From contig DHAP01000051.1 in NCBI GenBank assembly GCA_002397465.1, positions 50,545 to 114,544 of the forward strand: a stretch of 64,000 nucleotides of DNA, written 5' to 3'. Source of the stretch: Caryophanales bacterium UBA4951. GTDB lineage: Bacteria > Bacillota_I > Bacilli_A > RFN20 > CAG-826. Below are positions 40,473 through 48,695 of the stretch, one piece after another. The position numbers were made by a program, and so were the translations under genes. The notes beneath the pieces are model-generated. The model saw only the letters and a list, made by a program, of their open reading frames with translations, was not told where the DNA came from and did not search any database. How positions within the stretch are numbered: the stretch's first letter is position 1; every line of letters begins with the position of its first letter.

Positions 40473-43052
40473 ATGCTAGACAAGCATTATGACCACGAAA
40501 AAGTCGAAGAAGGCAAGTACGAGAACTGGAAGAAGAAGGGCTATTTCGCCTGCGGCGACAAAAGCAAACCGCCGTTTTCTTTGGTGATCCCGCCTCCAAA
40601 CGTCACCGGAAAACTTCATTTGGGCCATGTCATGGACACCATCCCTGACGACATCGTCGCCCGTTATAAAAAGATGAAAGGCTTCGACGTCCTCTGGGTT
40701 CCAGGCATGGACCATGCCGGAATCGCCACCCAAGCCAAAGTGGAGCAAAGGCTCCGCGAAAAAGGCATTTCCCGTTACGATTTGGGCCGGGAGAAATTCT
40801 TGGAAGAAGCCTGGAAATGGAAGGACGAATACGCCTTGACGATTCATGAGCAATGGGCGAAACTCGGCCTTTCGGTCGACTATTCCCGTGAGAGATTCAC
40901 TCTCGACGAGGGACTTTCCAACGCCGTCAAACACGTTTTCGTCAGCCTCTATAACGAAGGGCTTATCTACCAAGGCGAGAGGATCATCAATTGGGATCCA
41001 GAACTAAGGACCGCCCTCTCGAACATCGAAGTCATCCACAAAGACGACCAAGGCGAGTTTTTCTATTTTGATTACGACGTGGTCGGAAGCTACAAAAAAG
41101 TCGTCGTCGCCACAACCCGTCCGGAGACGATGTTCGGCGATACTGCCGTGTTCGTGAATCCGAAAGACAAGCGTTATAAAGATCTCATCGGCAAAAAGCT
41201 CATCAATCCGGCCAACGGGGACGAGCTGCCTTTGATGGCGGACTCTTATGTCGACATGTCCTTCGGGACCGGGGCCATGAAATGCACCCCAGCCCATGAC
41301 CCCAACGACTTTGCCTTAGCTAAGAAATACGGCTTCCCCTTCATAAAAGTTCTCGATGAATCCGCCAAGATGAATCACCTTGCCGGCAAATACGAGGGCA
41401 TGGACCGCTATGAGTGCCGCAAAGCCTTGGTGGAAGACATCAAGAAGAACGGGCACTTGGTCAAGATCGAGAAGATGGTTCACTCGGTCGGCCATAGCGA
41501 AAGAAGCGACGCCGTCGTCGAGCCGATGCTTTCGAAGCAGTGGTTCGTCAAGATGAAGCCATTGGCCGAGGAAGTCATCGCCAACCAACACTCTTCGAAC
41601 AAGGTGGAATTCATTCCAAAACGTTTTGAGAACGTTCTATTAAGATGGATGAAAAACTGCGATGACTGGTGCATATCCCGCCAGTTATGGTGGGGTCACC
41701 GCATACCGGCTTATTACAATAAAAAGACCGGTGAGATCCTTGTGAGCGAGACGGCTCCAGACATGAATGAATACCGTCAGGACGAAGACGTTCTCGACAC
41801 CTGGTTTTCCTCTGGATTATGGCCTTTCGCGACCATGGGCTGGCCGGACACCAACTCCGAGGACTTCAAGCGGTATTTCCCGACTTCCTTCCTCAACACC
41901 GGATACGACATCATCTTCTTCTGGGTGAGCCGCATGATTTTCCAAAGCCTTCACTTCACCCATGAGGTTCCTTTCAAGCAAGTTGTCATCCATGGCTTGA
42001 TCAGGGATGAGCAGGGGAGAAAGATGAGCAAGAGCTTGGGGAACGGCATCGACCCGCTTGACGTCATCGCCAAGTATGGCGTGGACGCCATGAGATATTT
42101 CATCACCACCAACAGCACTCCAGGAATGGACATGCGCTACAGCGATGAGAAGATGGCTTCCAGCGAAGCCTATCTCAACAAAATATGGAATGCCTGCCGC
42201 TACGTCGAAGGCGTTTTGGGCGAAGGATTCGTTCCTTCTAAGCCAGCCAAGAAGGATTTAGGCACCCTTGACGCTGCCATCATGGACAAGCTCCAAAAGA
42301 CCATCAAGAAGGTCACTTCCAAGATGGAGCAATATCAATTTGGTCAGGCTTCATCGTGCCTTTATGACTTTGTCTATGACGATTTCTGCTCTTCTTATCT
42401 CGAGATGAGCAAGATTGCCCTGACCCATGAAGGCAAAGAAAAGGAAGTCAGCAAAAACGTCCTTTATTTCGTGATGAGGGACATCATTTTGATGATCTAT
42501 CCATACGCTCCTTTCATCAGCGAGGAAATGTATCTTTCGCTTCCGACCCACCTTGAGAGCATCATGCTTGAGAGCTATCCGGAATTTGAGTCCGGCTATC
42601 TCAACAAGAAGGCCGTCGAAGCGTCGGAAATCCTTGAGCAAATGATCAAGGACATCCGCAACTACAAATCCTCACGCTCACTGGCCCCGAATGCCAAAGT
42701 CAAACTTACCCTTTCTCCAAAAGAGCCTTTTGCTGGTGCCAAAGAGTATCTTTCACGTTTCAGTTTCGCTTCTTCGATCGACGTCAAAGACGGCTCGCTT
42801 TCCGGAACGCCGTATATTTATTCCGGTTATGAATTGAGCGTGGAAGAAGACATCGATCCGGCGCTCCTTAAAGAAAAGCTTCTATCGGAAAAAGAAAAGT
42901 TGGTCTTCGAGGTGAGCCGCGGAGAGAAGATCCTTTCGAATCCGGGCTTCGTCAAAAAAGCCCCGAAGGAAAAGATCGACGCCGAGCAGGAAAAACTGGG
43001 AAAGAACAAAGAACTTCTCAAAGCCGTTGAGGACAAACTTGCTCTTTTATAA
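40473..43052 (+). CDS. valS: valyl-tRNA synthetase
   Basis: This 859-residue class I enzyme charges tRNA-Val. The HIGH motif is HLGH within TGKLHLGHVMD (near 45-55), KMSKS is present as KMSKSLGNGIDP, and the CP1 editing domain lies between. A C-terminal coiled coil (the last 70 residues, ending LLKAVEDKLALL) is typical of ValRS. AGGAGG is 7 nt before the ATG at 40473; a TTG two codons earlier is too close. Regulation is by the T-box. Confidence 0.97.
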   Translation: MLDKHYDHEKVEEGKYENWKKKGYFACGDKSKPPFSLVIPPPNVTGKLHLGHVMDTIPDDIVARYKKMKGFDVLWVPGMDHAGIATQAKVEQRLREKGISRYDLGREKFLEEAWKWKDEYALTIHEQWAKLGLSVDYSRERFTLDEGLSNAVKHVFVSLYNEGLIYQGERIINWDPELRTALSNIEVIHKDDQGEFFYFDYDVVGSYKKVVVATTRPETMFGDTAVFVNPKDKRYKDLIGKKLINPANGDELPLMADSYVDMSFGTGAMKCTPAHDPNDFALAKKYGFPFIKVLDESAKMNHLAGKYEGMDRYECRKALVEDIKKNGHLVKIEKMVHSVGHSERSDAVVEPMLSKQWFVKMKPLAEEVIANQHSSNKVEFIPKRFENVLLRWMKNCDDWCISRQLWWGHRIPAYYNKKTGEILVSETAPDMNEYRQDEDVLDTWFSSGLWPFATMGWPDTNSEDFKRYFPTSFLNTGYDIIFFWVSRMIFQSLHFTHEVPFKQVVIHGLIRDEQGRKMSKSLGNGIDPLDVIAKYGVDAMRYFITTNSTPGMDMRYSDEKMASSEAYLNKIWNACRYVEGVLGEGFVPSKPAKKDLGTLDAAIMDKLQKTIKKVTSKMEQYQFGQASSCLYDFVYDDFCSSYLEMSKIALTHEGKEKEVSKNVLYFVMRDIILMIYPYAPFISEEMYLSLPTHLESIMLESYPEFESGYLNKKAVEASEILEQMIKDIRNYKSSRSLAPNAKVKLTLSPKEPFAGAKEYLSRFSFASSIDVKDGSLSGTPYIYSGYELSVEEDIDPALLKEKLLSEKEKLVFEVSRGEKILSNPGFVKKAPKEKIDAEQEKLGKNKELLKAVEDKLALL

Positions 43053-43078
43053 CGAAATCCGGGCATAAAAGCCAAAAG

Positions 43079-43106
43079 GCCTCTACATAAACGTGGAGGC
43101 TTTTTT
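43079..43106 (+). terminator. valS terminator that also carries the next gene's ribosome binding site
   Basis: GCCTCTAC pairs with GTGGAGGC, followed by six T. The GGAGG in the 3' arm (43095-43099) is 8 nt before the ATG at 43108, the normal ribosome-site spacing. Confidence 0.75.
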
Positions 43107-43107
43107 C

Positions 43108-43290
43108 ATGGAAGGAAAAGAACTTAGCCAAGTCGAGATGGAAAGCATCGAGCCAGGGGAGGCTTTGGCTTTCGCCGCCGTGATGGCCGTGATCGTCATC
43201 GCCGTGATGGCGGTGGTGTGCTACAAACTCATGCGGAGCCAAGACGGAGGAGTGAAATTGCCAGGCGGATGGCAGTTCACTTGGAAGTAA
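43108..43290 (+). CDS. small membrane peptide with a double-glycine-like leader (bacteriocin-like?)
   Basis: This 60-residue peptide begins with a segment LSQVEMESIEPG (residues 6-17) that closely follows the double-glycine leader pattern L-S-x-x-E-L-x-x-I-x-G-G of bacteriocins, with PG in place of GG. A hydrophobic helix (about 20-38) and a tail GGVKLPGGWQFTWK follow. It could be a bacteriocin-like or signalling peptide precursor or simply a one-helix membrane protein. No PCAT/C39-peptidase exporter lies nearby. The start follows the valS terminator and its ribosome site is inside that hairpin. The function is not established. Confidence 0.6.
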   Translation: MEGKELSQVEMESIEPGEALAFAAVMAVIVIAVMAVVCYKLMRSQDGGVKLPGGWQFTWK

Positions 43291-43334
43291 GCCTAAAACA
43301 ATCGATAAAATCTAACTAAATAGGCATACCTTGG

Positions 43335-43369
43335 CTGCTATGCGGATATAAAAACGCAGCAGTATTTTT
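43335..43369 (+). terminator. terminator after the small peptide gene
   Basis: CTGCT-AT-GCG pairs with CGCAGCAG (two-base bulge), followed by TATTTTT. Confidence 0.6.
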
Positions 43370-43403
43370 CCGTTTGGTTTCGATTGACGAAGACGCCGAG
43401 AAC

Positions 43404-43446
43404 CGCCTTCTCCCTCATAAGAGGGAAGAAAGGCGTTTTTTCGTCA
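43404..43446 (+). terminator. second terminator-like hairpin
   Basis: CGCCTT...TCCCTC-ATAA-GAGGGA...AAGGCG forms a two-part stem followed by six T. It lies about 35 bp after the previous hairpin with no gene between. The 305-bp gap from 43291 to 43595 holds these two hairpins, a promoter and the L21-type leader. Confidence 0.7.
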
Positions 43447-43473
43447 TATTTCTCTTCAAAAATTCTTACTAAG

Positions 43474-43590
43474 TGGTATATTTATCACGTTGTCGCCCTC
43501 CTTAGGGCCTCAACCGCCTTACGACGGCATTCAACTTGATAGCAATATCAGGCCGCCATGAGCGAGTCTAAGCAAAAGAAAAAGGAGGAG
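43474..43590 (+). ncRNA. ribosomal protein L21 leader with its promoter
   Basis: An extended -10 TGGTATATT (43474-43482) starts a leader of about 100 nt before rplU. It is rich in short complementary stretches (GCCCTCC-TTAGGGC; GGCCTCAACCGCC and similar). Bacillota carry an autoregulatory L21 leader at this place. The class is assigned from position and general appearance only. Confidence 0.6.
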
Positions 43591-43595
43591 CAAAC

Positions 43596-43904
43596 ATGTA
43601 CGCCATCGTAGAAACCGGCGGCAAGCAAATCAAAGTCTCAATCGGGGATAAGATCTACGTTGAGAAGATTGATGCTGAAGCTGGCAAAGACGTGACCATC
43701 GACAAAGTCTTGTATGTCGGCGGCGAGAAAACCATCGTCGGAAACCCTTACATCAAGGGTGCGACCGTGACCGCCAAAGTCGAGAAACAAGGCAAGAGCG
43801 CCAAGATCATCGTCTACAAGTACAAGAGCAAAACCAATGAGCGCAAGAAGCAAGGCCATAGACAGCCTTACACCTGCCTCGTTGTCAAAGCCATCAACGC
43901 CTAA
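43596..43904 (+). CDS. rplU: 50S ribosomal protein L21
   Basis: L21 binds 23S rRNA in the large subunit. The 102-residue protein starts [15 protein letters not shown] and ends with the basic [15 protein letters not shown] segment, both typical. The strong AAGGAGGAG ribosome site is close to the ATG. It is the first gene of the L21-Prp-L27 operon and its stop touches the prp start. Confidence 0.97.
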   Translation: MYAIVETGGKQIKVSIGDKIYVEKIDAEAGKDVTIDKVLYVGGEKTIVGNPYIKGATVTAKVEKQGKSAKIIVYKYKSKTNERKKQGHRQPYTCLVVKAINA

Positions 43905-44212
43905 TGATCAAAATCACCCTTAAATCACAGAACGGAGAATTTGTCTCATTGGAGGCAAAAGGGCACGCCGGGTCCGGACCGTATGGTCATGACCTCGTCT
44001 GCGCGGCCATCAGTGCCGTCATCCTCGGAGGCCTTAACGCCCTCAAAGACGACGAGAGCTCATATTCCGTGAAAGTTGAGGAAGGGCATACGCTTCTAGA
44101 GAGAAACAAAACTCTCAGCGAGCATGATACGATCGTCATTGAGACAATCGTCAAGCAAATAGAAAGCATCGCCGAGTCCCATCCGGACAACGTGAAGCTA
44201 GAAAGGAAATAA
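43904..44212 (+). CDS. prp: ribosomal-processing cysteine protease Prp
   Basis: Prp (YsxB) removes the N-terminal extension of ribosomal protein L27. The catalytic pair is visible as H21 in KGHAGSG and C33 in DLVCAAIS. The 102-residue length and the place between rplU and rpmA are standard for Bacillota. The substrate is encoded next door with the expected cleavage motif. Confidence 0.93.
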   Translation: MIKITLKSQNGEFVSLEAKGHAGSGPYGHDLVCAAISAVILGGLNALKDDESSYSVKVEEGHTLLERNKTLSEHDTIVIETIVKQIESIAESHPDNVKLERK

Positions 44213-44215
44213 GCC

Positions 44216-44506
44216 ATGAAGTTCTATATCGATCTCCAATTATTCGCTTCCAAAAAAGGCGTTTCGAGCACCAAGAACGGCCGTGATTCTGCCGGTCGTA
44301 GGCTTGGCTGCAAAGTTGGTGATGGCCAATTCGTGACTGCCGGAAGCATTCTTTACCGCCAAAGAGGCACTAAAATGGCCCCAGGCGAGAATACCAAAAA
44401 AGGTGGGGATGATTCAATATTCGCCCTCATCGACGGCATCGTGAAGTTTGAGCGTGTCGGAAAGACCGGCAAGCGCGTCAGCGTTTACGCCCAAGACGCC
44501 AAGTAG
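44216..44506 (+). CDS. rpmA: 50S ribosomal protein L27 with cleavable N-terminal extension
   Basis: L27 lies near the peptidyl transferase centre. The 96-residue precursor starts with [15 protein letters not shown]; from knowledge of Prp, the cut falls after the phenylalanine (LQLF|ASKKG). This gives the mature form beginning ASKKG. The rest, with [10 protein letters not shown] and the basic loops, is a normal L27. The last gene of the operon, followed by a terminator. Confidence 0.97.
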   Translation: MKFYIDLQLFASKKGVSSTKNGRDSAGRRLGCKVGDGQFVTAGSILYRQRGTKMAPGENTKKGGDDSIFALIDGIVKFERVGKTGKRVSVYAQDAK

Positions 44507-44521
44507 TTGATAAACAAACTA

Positions 44522-44551
44522 ACGGTCTCCTTAACGGGGGCCGTTTTTTTC
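44522..44551 (+). terminator. terminator of the L21-Prp-L27 operon
   Basis: ACGGTCTCC pairs with GGGGGCCGT (two G-U pairs) around TTAAC, followed by T. Confidence 0.85.
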
Positions 44552-44573
44552 TTCACAAAATGACATGGCGCGG

Positions 44574-44579
44574 TAAAAT
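44574..44579 (+). promoter_or_regulatory. -10 box giving a leaderless amylase mRNA
   Basis: TAAAAT, 8 nt before the ATG at 44588; no ribosome binding site. Confidence 0.55.
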
Positions 44580-44587
44580 TACAACAA

Positions 44588-46210
44588 ATGAAAAAGAAAT
44601 CATTAATCTTCCTCTTTGTTCTTCCGCTTACCTTAGGATGTCTCTTCTCGTGCGCTGGCTCTTCCCTGAGCAGCGAAGTCGAACTGAGCAAGACGACTGA
44701 CAAATATCGCACATATTATCAGATATTCCCTTACTCGTATGCTGACTCAAACGGCGATGGCATCGGGGATCTCAAAGGAATCGAGGACAAACTTGACTAC
44801 ATAGATTCATTGCATTACGACGGAATCTATCTGAACCCCATTTGCAGCGCGACCTCATATCACAAATATGACGTCAGGGACTATTACAACGTCGATAGCC
44901 AGTTCGGCACCCTTGATGATTTCGACTCTTTGGTGAATAAAGCCCACGAAAAGGGCATGACAGTCGTCTTCGACCTCGTCATCAACCACACGAGCTTGTC
45001 GAATTCTTGGTTCACCAAATGCTTCAACGCCCACATAAACGAAAACGCAAGCGAGGATGACCTCTATTACAAAGACTTTTACCCAATCGTCGACACGCCT
45101 GACGGAACCTCAACCATTCCCTATACCGCCTATGGTAAAACCGTTTATTACGAGCAGTCGTTCAGCGGCGACATGGCCGATTTGAATCTCAAAGACGTCA
45201 TCGAACACCCTGATGGCAATTTGGCGACTGAACTCAAAAAGGTCATCAAATTCTGGCTGGTAGACCATGACGTCGATGGATTCCGACTCGATGCCGTCAC
45301 GAGTTTCTTCGGCAAATCGAACACCATCTACAATGATGCGACCGCCACGTTCCTCAAATGGTTCCATGACTACGCGGTCAGTCTGAAAGAGGACGTCTAC
45401 ATCGTCGGCGAAGGCAGTTGGGGCGATCCGACAACCTACAACAAGCCGATGCAAGCTTATAGCGGAATCGATTCGTTCTTCAATTTTCAAGACAAAGGAT
45501 CGCAGGGGATTTGCGGCATGCTGTCGAGGAATTCCTCCTTATGCAAAGCCACTTACTTCGGGAGCCTTGAAAAGGGCAACGCCGCTTCGGTCTCTTCAAG
45601 CGGCATATCATCGAGCTTCATCGCCAATCATGATACCGGAAGGCTCTATGGGGCCAGCACCGGAAGCGTTGGGACAGCCTATCCGAGGATGGCCCACGCC
45701 TTGCTTCAGATGCTGAAAGGCGATACCTATCTTTATTATGGAGACGAAGCCGGAATGAGTTTGGCTGGCACGAGCGACCCCGACATCAGGCAACCTATGC
45801 CTTGGGGCGACTCTTATACGTGCACGGCCTGTCCGGGGACCACGAGCACGAAGGATGAATATCGTTACAAGTACGGAACCGTTGCTTCACAGTTAGAAGA
45901 CGCCGACTCCTTGCCAAACTATGTGAAGAAGGTCAACTATGCAAGAAGGCTTCACCCAGCCATCTCGCATTCGGATGGGACCCTCGTCGCCTCTAATTCA
46001 GACTCTTCGATGGCGGCTTATGAAAAGAAATATGGCAATGATGACGTCATCATTGCGATCAACGCTTCAAAAACCGATGAGCAAACCCTGACGATCGGCG
46101 ATGGCAGCTACTCTTTGAGCAACGATCTTTCAACGAGTGGGAATGCCACTTTGTCTGGGAAAGACTTGACGGTTCCCGCTCTTTCAGTGGTGGTCTTGAA
46201 CGTAAAATAA
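44588..46210 (+). CDS. GH13 alpha-amylase family lipoprotein, extracellular
   Basis: This 540-residue enzyme breaks down starch or related alpha-glucans outside the cell. It begins with a lipoprotein signal peptide (lipobox LFSC, Cys22), so it is anchored to the outer membrane face of the cytoplasmic membrane. GH13 motifs are DLVINHTS (129-136), GFRLDAV with nucleophile D235, IVGEGSWG with acid/base E275, and FIANHD with D349. NGDGIGD near residue 55 resembles a calcium site. A C-terminal beta domain follows. Its products could be taken up with the ATPase at 3451 and cleaved by the glucosidase at 1008; this pathway is inferred. Confidence 0.9.
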   Translation: MKKKSLIFLFVLPLTLGCLFSCAGSSLSSEVELSKTTDKYRTYYQIFPYSYADSNGDGIGDLKGIEDKLDYIDSLHYDGIYLNPICSATSYHKYDVRDYYNVDSQFGTLDDFDSLVNKAHEKGMTVVFDLVINHTSLSNSWFTKCFNAHINENASEDDLYYKDFYPIVDTPDGTSTIPYTAYGKTVYYEQSFSGDMADLNLKDVIEHPDGNLATELKKVIKFWLVDHDVDGFRLDAVTSFFGKSNTIYNDATATFLKWFHDYAVSLKEDVYIVGEGSWGDPTTYNKPMQAYSGIDSFFNFQDKGSQGICGMLSRNSSLCKATYFGSLEKGNAASVSSSGISSSFIANHDTGRLYGASTGSVGTAYPRMAHALLQMLKGDTYLYYGDEAGMSLAGTSDPDIRQPMPWGDSYTCTACPGTTSTKDEYRYKYGTVASQLEDADSLPNYVKKVNYARRLHPAISHSDGTLVASNSDSSMAAYEKKYGNDDVIIAINASKTDEQTLTIGDGSYSLSNDLSTSGNATLSGKDLTVPALSVVVLNVK

Positions 46211-46278
46211 GAAAATCGTTCTTCTCTACGAAACAAAAAGGACGATAATATAAGAAACAGAAAGGTCGCCTCCTTCCT

Positions 46279-46410
46279 ATGAAAAAGAAAAAAACGAATG
46301 GGCTTTTGCTGATATTGCTGTCTTTGACGTGCGTGATGTCCGGGTTCGCCATAGGAAGCATCTCAAAAATCATTCAGCCATCTTCCGACGTCGTCATAAT
46401 TCATATATAA
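46279..46410 (+). CDS. possible 43-residue membrane peptide
   Basis: A short frame of 43 codons starts with MKKKKTNG, has one hydrophobic helix (about 8-28) and a short polar tail. GAAAGG lies about 15 nt upstream, which is far for a ribosome site, and a GATAAT near 46245 could be its promoter. No family is recognised. It sits in the otherwise empty 280-bp gap between the amylase and glycosyltransferase genes. Confidence 0.4.
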   Translation: MKKKKTNGLLLILLSLTCVMSGFAIGSISKIIQPSSDVVIIHI

Positions 46411-46490
46411 ATGTCTCCGTTTCGTCGATGAACAATGACTACCCCGTTTTTTCGTGCTATTTATGGCGGCAGTCAATATAATAATCGGGC

Positions 46491-47267
46491 ATGAAAATCT
46501 CGGTAATCTTTCCAGTTAAAAACCAAACGGCGAAGCTCTTGGACAACATCAAGAACATCGCAATCCCATATTATGATTCCCTTAAGGGGATCACTTATGA
46601 ATTCATCATCGTGAGCGACGGGTCCAATGAGCCTAATCAAAAAGCCTTGGAGGAGCAGGTTCCTTCATTCCCTCTTCAGGTCCGCATTCTTCCTTATGAG
46701 AACCATTCTGGTAAGGGCCATAACGTCAAAAAAGGCATTTTGGCCGCGACCGGGGATTATGTCATGTTCATGGACGCCGACTTTGCGACCGACCTCCATG
46801 CCTTGGATATCATATTGCCTCAGATAAAAGAGCATTGGGCCTTCTTAGGAAGCCGCCATTGTCCAGGGAGTTCCATCGTAGGAAAAACACCATTTATCAG
46901 AGGGATGATTTCGTCGTTATCGCGGAAAATCATCAAACATCATTTCCATTTCTATGGCATTGACGACACTCAGTGCGGATACAAGCTCTTCGAGACGAAG
47001 ATGGCCAAAATGATGGTCAAACGCCAAATCAACGACGACTTTGCCTTTGACCTTGAGTACATTTTGTTTTTGAAGGTCAACAACCTTAGCCTCAAGGAAA
47101 TCCCGGTCATTTGGAAAAACGATTCGGATTCCAGCATGTCGAATCCTCTGAAATCAGCCTTTAAGTTTTATTTCGATATGTTTGCCATCAGACGAAACAA
47201 AAAGGCTTACATGCTGACTGACGAGGAGAGGAAAGAACTCCAAATCGAGCAGAAAGATGAAAAATAG
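46491..47267 (+). CDS. family 2 glycosyltransferase (dolichyl-phosphate-mannose synthase-like)
   Basis: This 258-residue GT-A enzyme transfers a sugar from a nucleotide donor, probably to a lipid carrier. The start KISVIFPVKNQ, VSDGSNE (41-47) and the metal-binding D95-x-D97 in MDADFA are typical. DTQCGYKLF (about 163-171) and DFAFDLEY (near 182) match the DPM1-like group. No membrane helices follow, so it is the soluble type. It may serve glycolipid synthesis; the acceptor is unknown. TATAAT (46477-46482) lies 8 nt before the ATG. Confidence 0.88.
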   Translation: MKISVIFPVKNQTAKLLDNIKNIAIPYYDSLKGITYEFIIVSDGSNEPNQKALEEQVPSFPLQVRILPYENHSGKGHNVKKGILAATGDYVMFMDADFATDLHALDIILPQIKEHWAFLGSRHCPGSSIVGKTPFIRGMISSLSRKIIKHHFHFYGIDDTQCGYKLFETKMAKMMVKRQINDDFAFDLEYILFLKVNNLSLKEIPVIWKNDSDSSMSNPLKSAFKFYFDMFAIRRNKKAYMLTDEERKELQIEQKDEK

Positions 47268-47282
47268 AATAGGATAGTATTT

Positions 47283-48557
47283 ATGTTAATCGATCGTTGC
47301 GTAATAGAAGTCCGAAGCGGGAAGGGCGGCGATGGCGCCATATCTTTCCTTCACGACAAGAACACCGAATGGGGCGGCCCCGATGGCGGCAATGGCGGAA
47401 AAGGCGGATCCGTCTTCCTTTTGGCCAAAGCCAATCTCAACACCCTCTATAACTTCCGCCATAGCCGCGTCATCATGGCGATGGACGGCGAGAAGGGCCA
47501 TAAGCAAAACATGTATGGGCGGAGCGCCCCGGACGTCACCGTCGAGGTTCCGGTGGGGACCGTCGTCTCCATTGAAAGCACCGGCGAGGTTTTGGCTGAC
47601 CTCAAAAAAGAGGGCGACATCGTCATGGTTGCGAAAGGCGGACGTGGCGGCAGGGGAAACGTTTGTTTCAAGTCAAGCCGTCATCGTATCCCGAGAGTTG
47701 CCGAAAACGGACATCCTGGCGAGAAAAAGAGACTCGTTCTTGAACTCAAGATGTTAGCGGATGCCGGGCTTATCGGTTTCCCGAGCGTCGGAAAATCCAC
47801 CTTCTTGAACGTCGTTAGCCGGGCCAACGTCGAGACCGCCGATTATCCTTTCACCACCTTGATACCGAACTTGGGCGTCGTTCATCTTAAAGACGGCCGA
47901 AGCTTTGTCTTGGCTGATATGCCTGGCCTCATCAAAGGGGCTCATGAAGGCAAGGGATTAGGGATTCAGTTCCTTCGTCATATCGAACGCTGCCGCGTCT
48001 TGATCCACATGGTCTCGATGTCTGAGGAAAGAGACCCATATCAGGATTATCAGACCATCAACGACGAGCTAAAAGACTACGGGGCCGATCTTGAGAAGAG
48101 ACCGCAATTGGTCGTCGCCACCCGAATGGATGAAGAAGGCGCCGAGGAAAGAAAAGAGAAGTTCGACAAGCAGCTTGGCTTCAAGTCTTTGCCACTTTCT
48201 TCTTTGACCCATCTAGGCGTCGATCCTCTTCTTAAAAAAGCCATGGACCTCATCGAGAAGACGCCGGAGTTCCCACTAAAGGGAATCGTCACTGGCGGAG
48301 TCAAAGTTTACGATGCCCACCTAGACAAGCAAGCGGAGGATTTCGAGATTGTCAAACTCCGTCCTCATGTCTGGCATATTCAAGGAGAAAAGGTCGAAAA
48401 GACCTACGCTTTGATCAACATAACCACGGACGAAGGCATCGCCAAACTCGTGAAGTACCTCGACAAGATCGGAGTCGATGACAGACTCTATGACATGGGG
48501 GCTCAGGACGGGGATTCCGTCACGGTCGGCGAATTCGAGTTCATCTATACGAGATAA
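47283..48557 (+). CDS. obgE: GTPase Obg
   Basis: Obg is an essential GTPase in large ribosomal subunit assembly and stress control. The N-terminal glycine-rich Obg fold is visible (GGDGAISFL, GPDGGNGGKGGSVF). The GTPase domain has GFPSVGKST (about 164-172) and DMPGLI, and a C-terminal OCT domain follows (about 345-424). Length is normal. There is only a weak AGGA before the ATG. It begins 15 nt after the glycosyltransferase gene and may be co-transcribed with it. Confidence 0.96.
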   Translation: MLIDRCVIEVRSGKGGDGAISFLHDKNTEWGGPDGGNGGKGGSVFLLAKANLNTLYNFRHSRVIMAMDGEKGHKQNMYGRSAPDVTVEVPVGTVVSIESTGEVLADLKKEGDIVMVAKGGRGGRGNVCFKSSRHRIPRVAENGHPGEKKRLVLELKMLADAGLIGFPSVGKSTFLNVVSRANVETADYPFTTLIPNLGVVHLKDGRSFVLADMPGLIKGAHEGKGLGIQFLRHIERCRVLIHMVSMSEERDPYQDYQTINDELKDYGADLEKRPQLVVATRMDEEGAEERKEKFDKQLGFKSLPLSSLTHLGVDPLLKKAMDLIEKTPEFPLKGIVTGGVKVYDAHLDKQAEDFEIVKLRPHVWHIQGEKVEKTYALINITTDEGIAKLVKYLDKIGVDDRLYDMGAQDGDSVTVGEFEFIYTR

Positions 48558-48598
48558 CTCGCCCACCCAACTCCGGCGCCTTTGGTTATAATAAAGCC

Positions 48599-48694
48599 AT
48601 GGATGAAGAAAAGAACCGGACATTGTGGGCTTCCGTCATAGCCGCATCTCTTATAATCGTCGTCGCGATTCTCTTCATCAGCATCTATCACTAG
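48599..48694 (+). CDS. 31-residue single-helix membrane peptide upstream of ruvA
   Basis: This frame encodes a charged start MDEEKNRTLW and one membrane helix to the end (about 11-29). It ends one base before the ruvA ATG (TAGCATG), so translation of the two is probably coupled. TATAAT (48587-48592) lies 6 nt before its ATG, the same leaderless arrangement as elsewhere. This placement supports it being real. Its function is unknown; it may be a small membrane protein or a leader peptide for ruvAB. Confidence 0.6.
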   Translation: MDEEKNRTLWASVIAASLIIVVAILFISIYH

Positions 48695-48695
48695 C

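Noticed and set aside
43291..43595. Gap before rplU considered as an origin or other special element
   Set aside because: No DnaA-box cluster or dnaA/dnaN neighbours; the contents are two terminators, a promoter and an L21-type leader.
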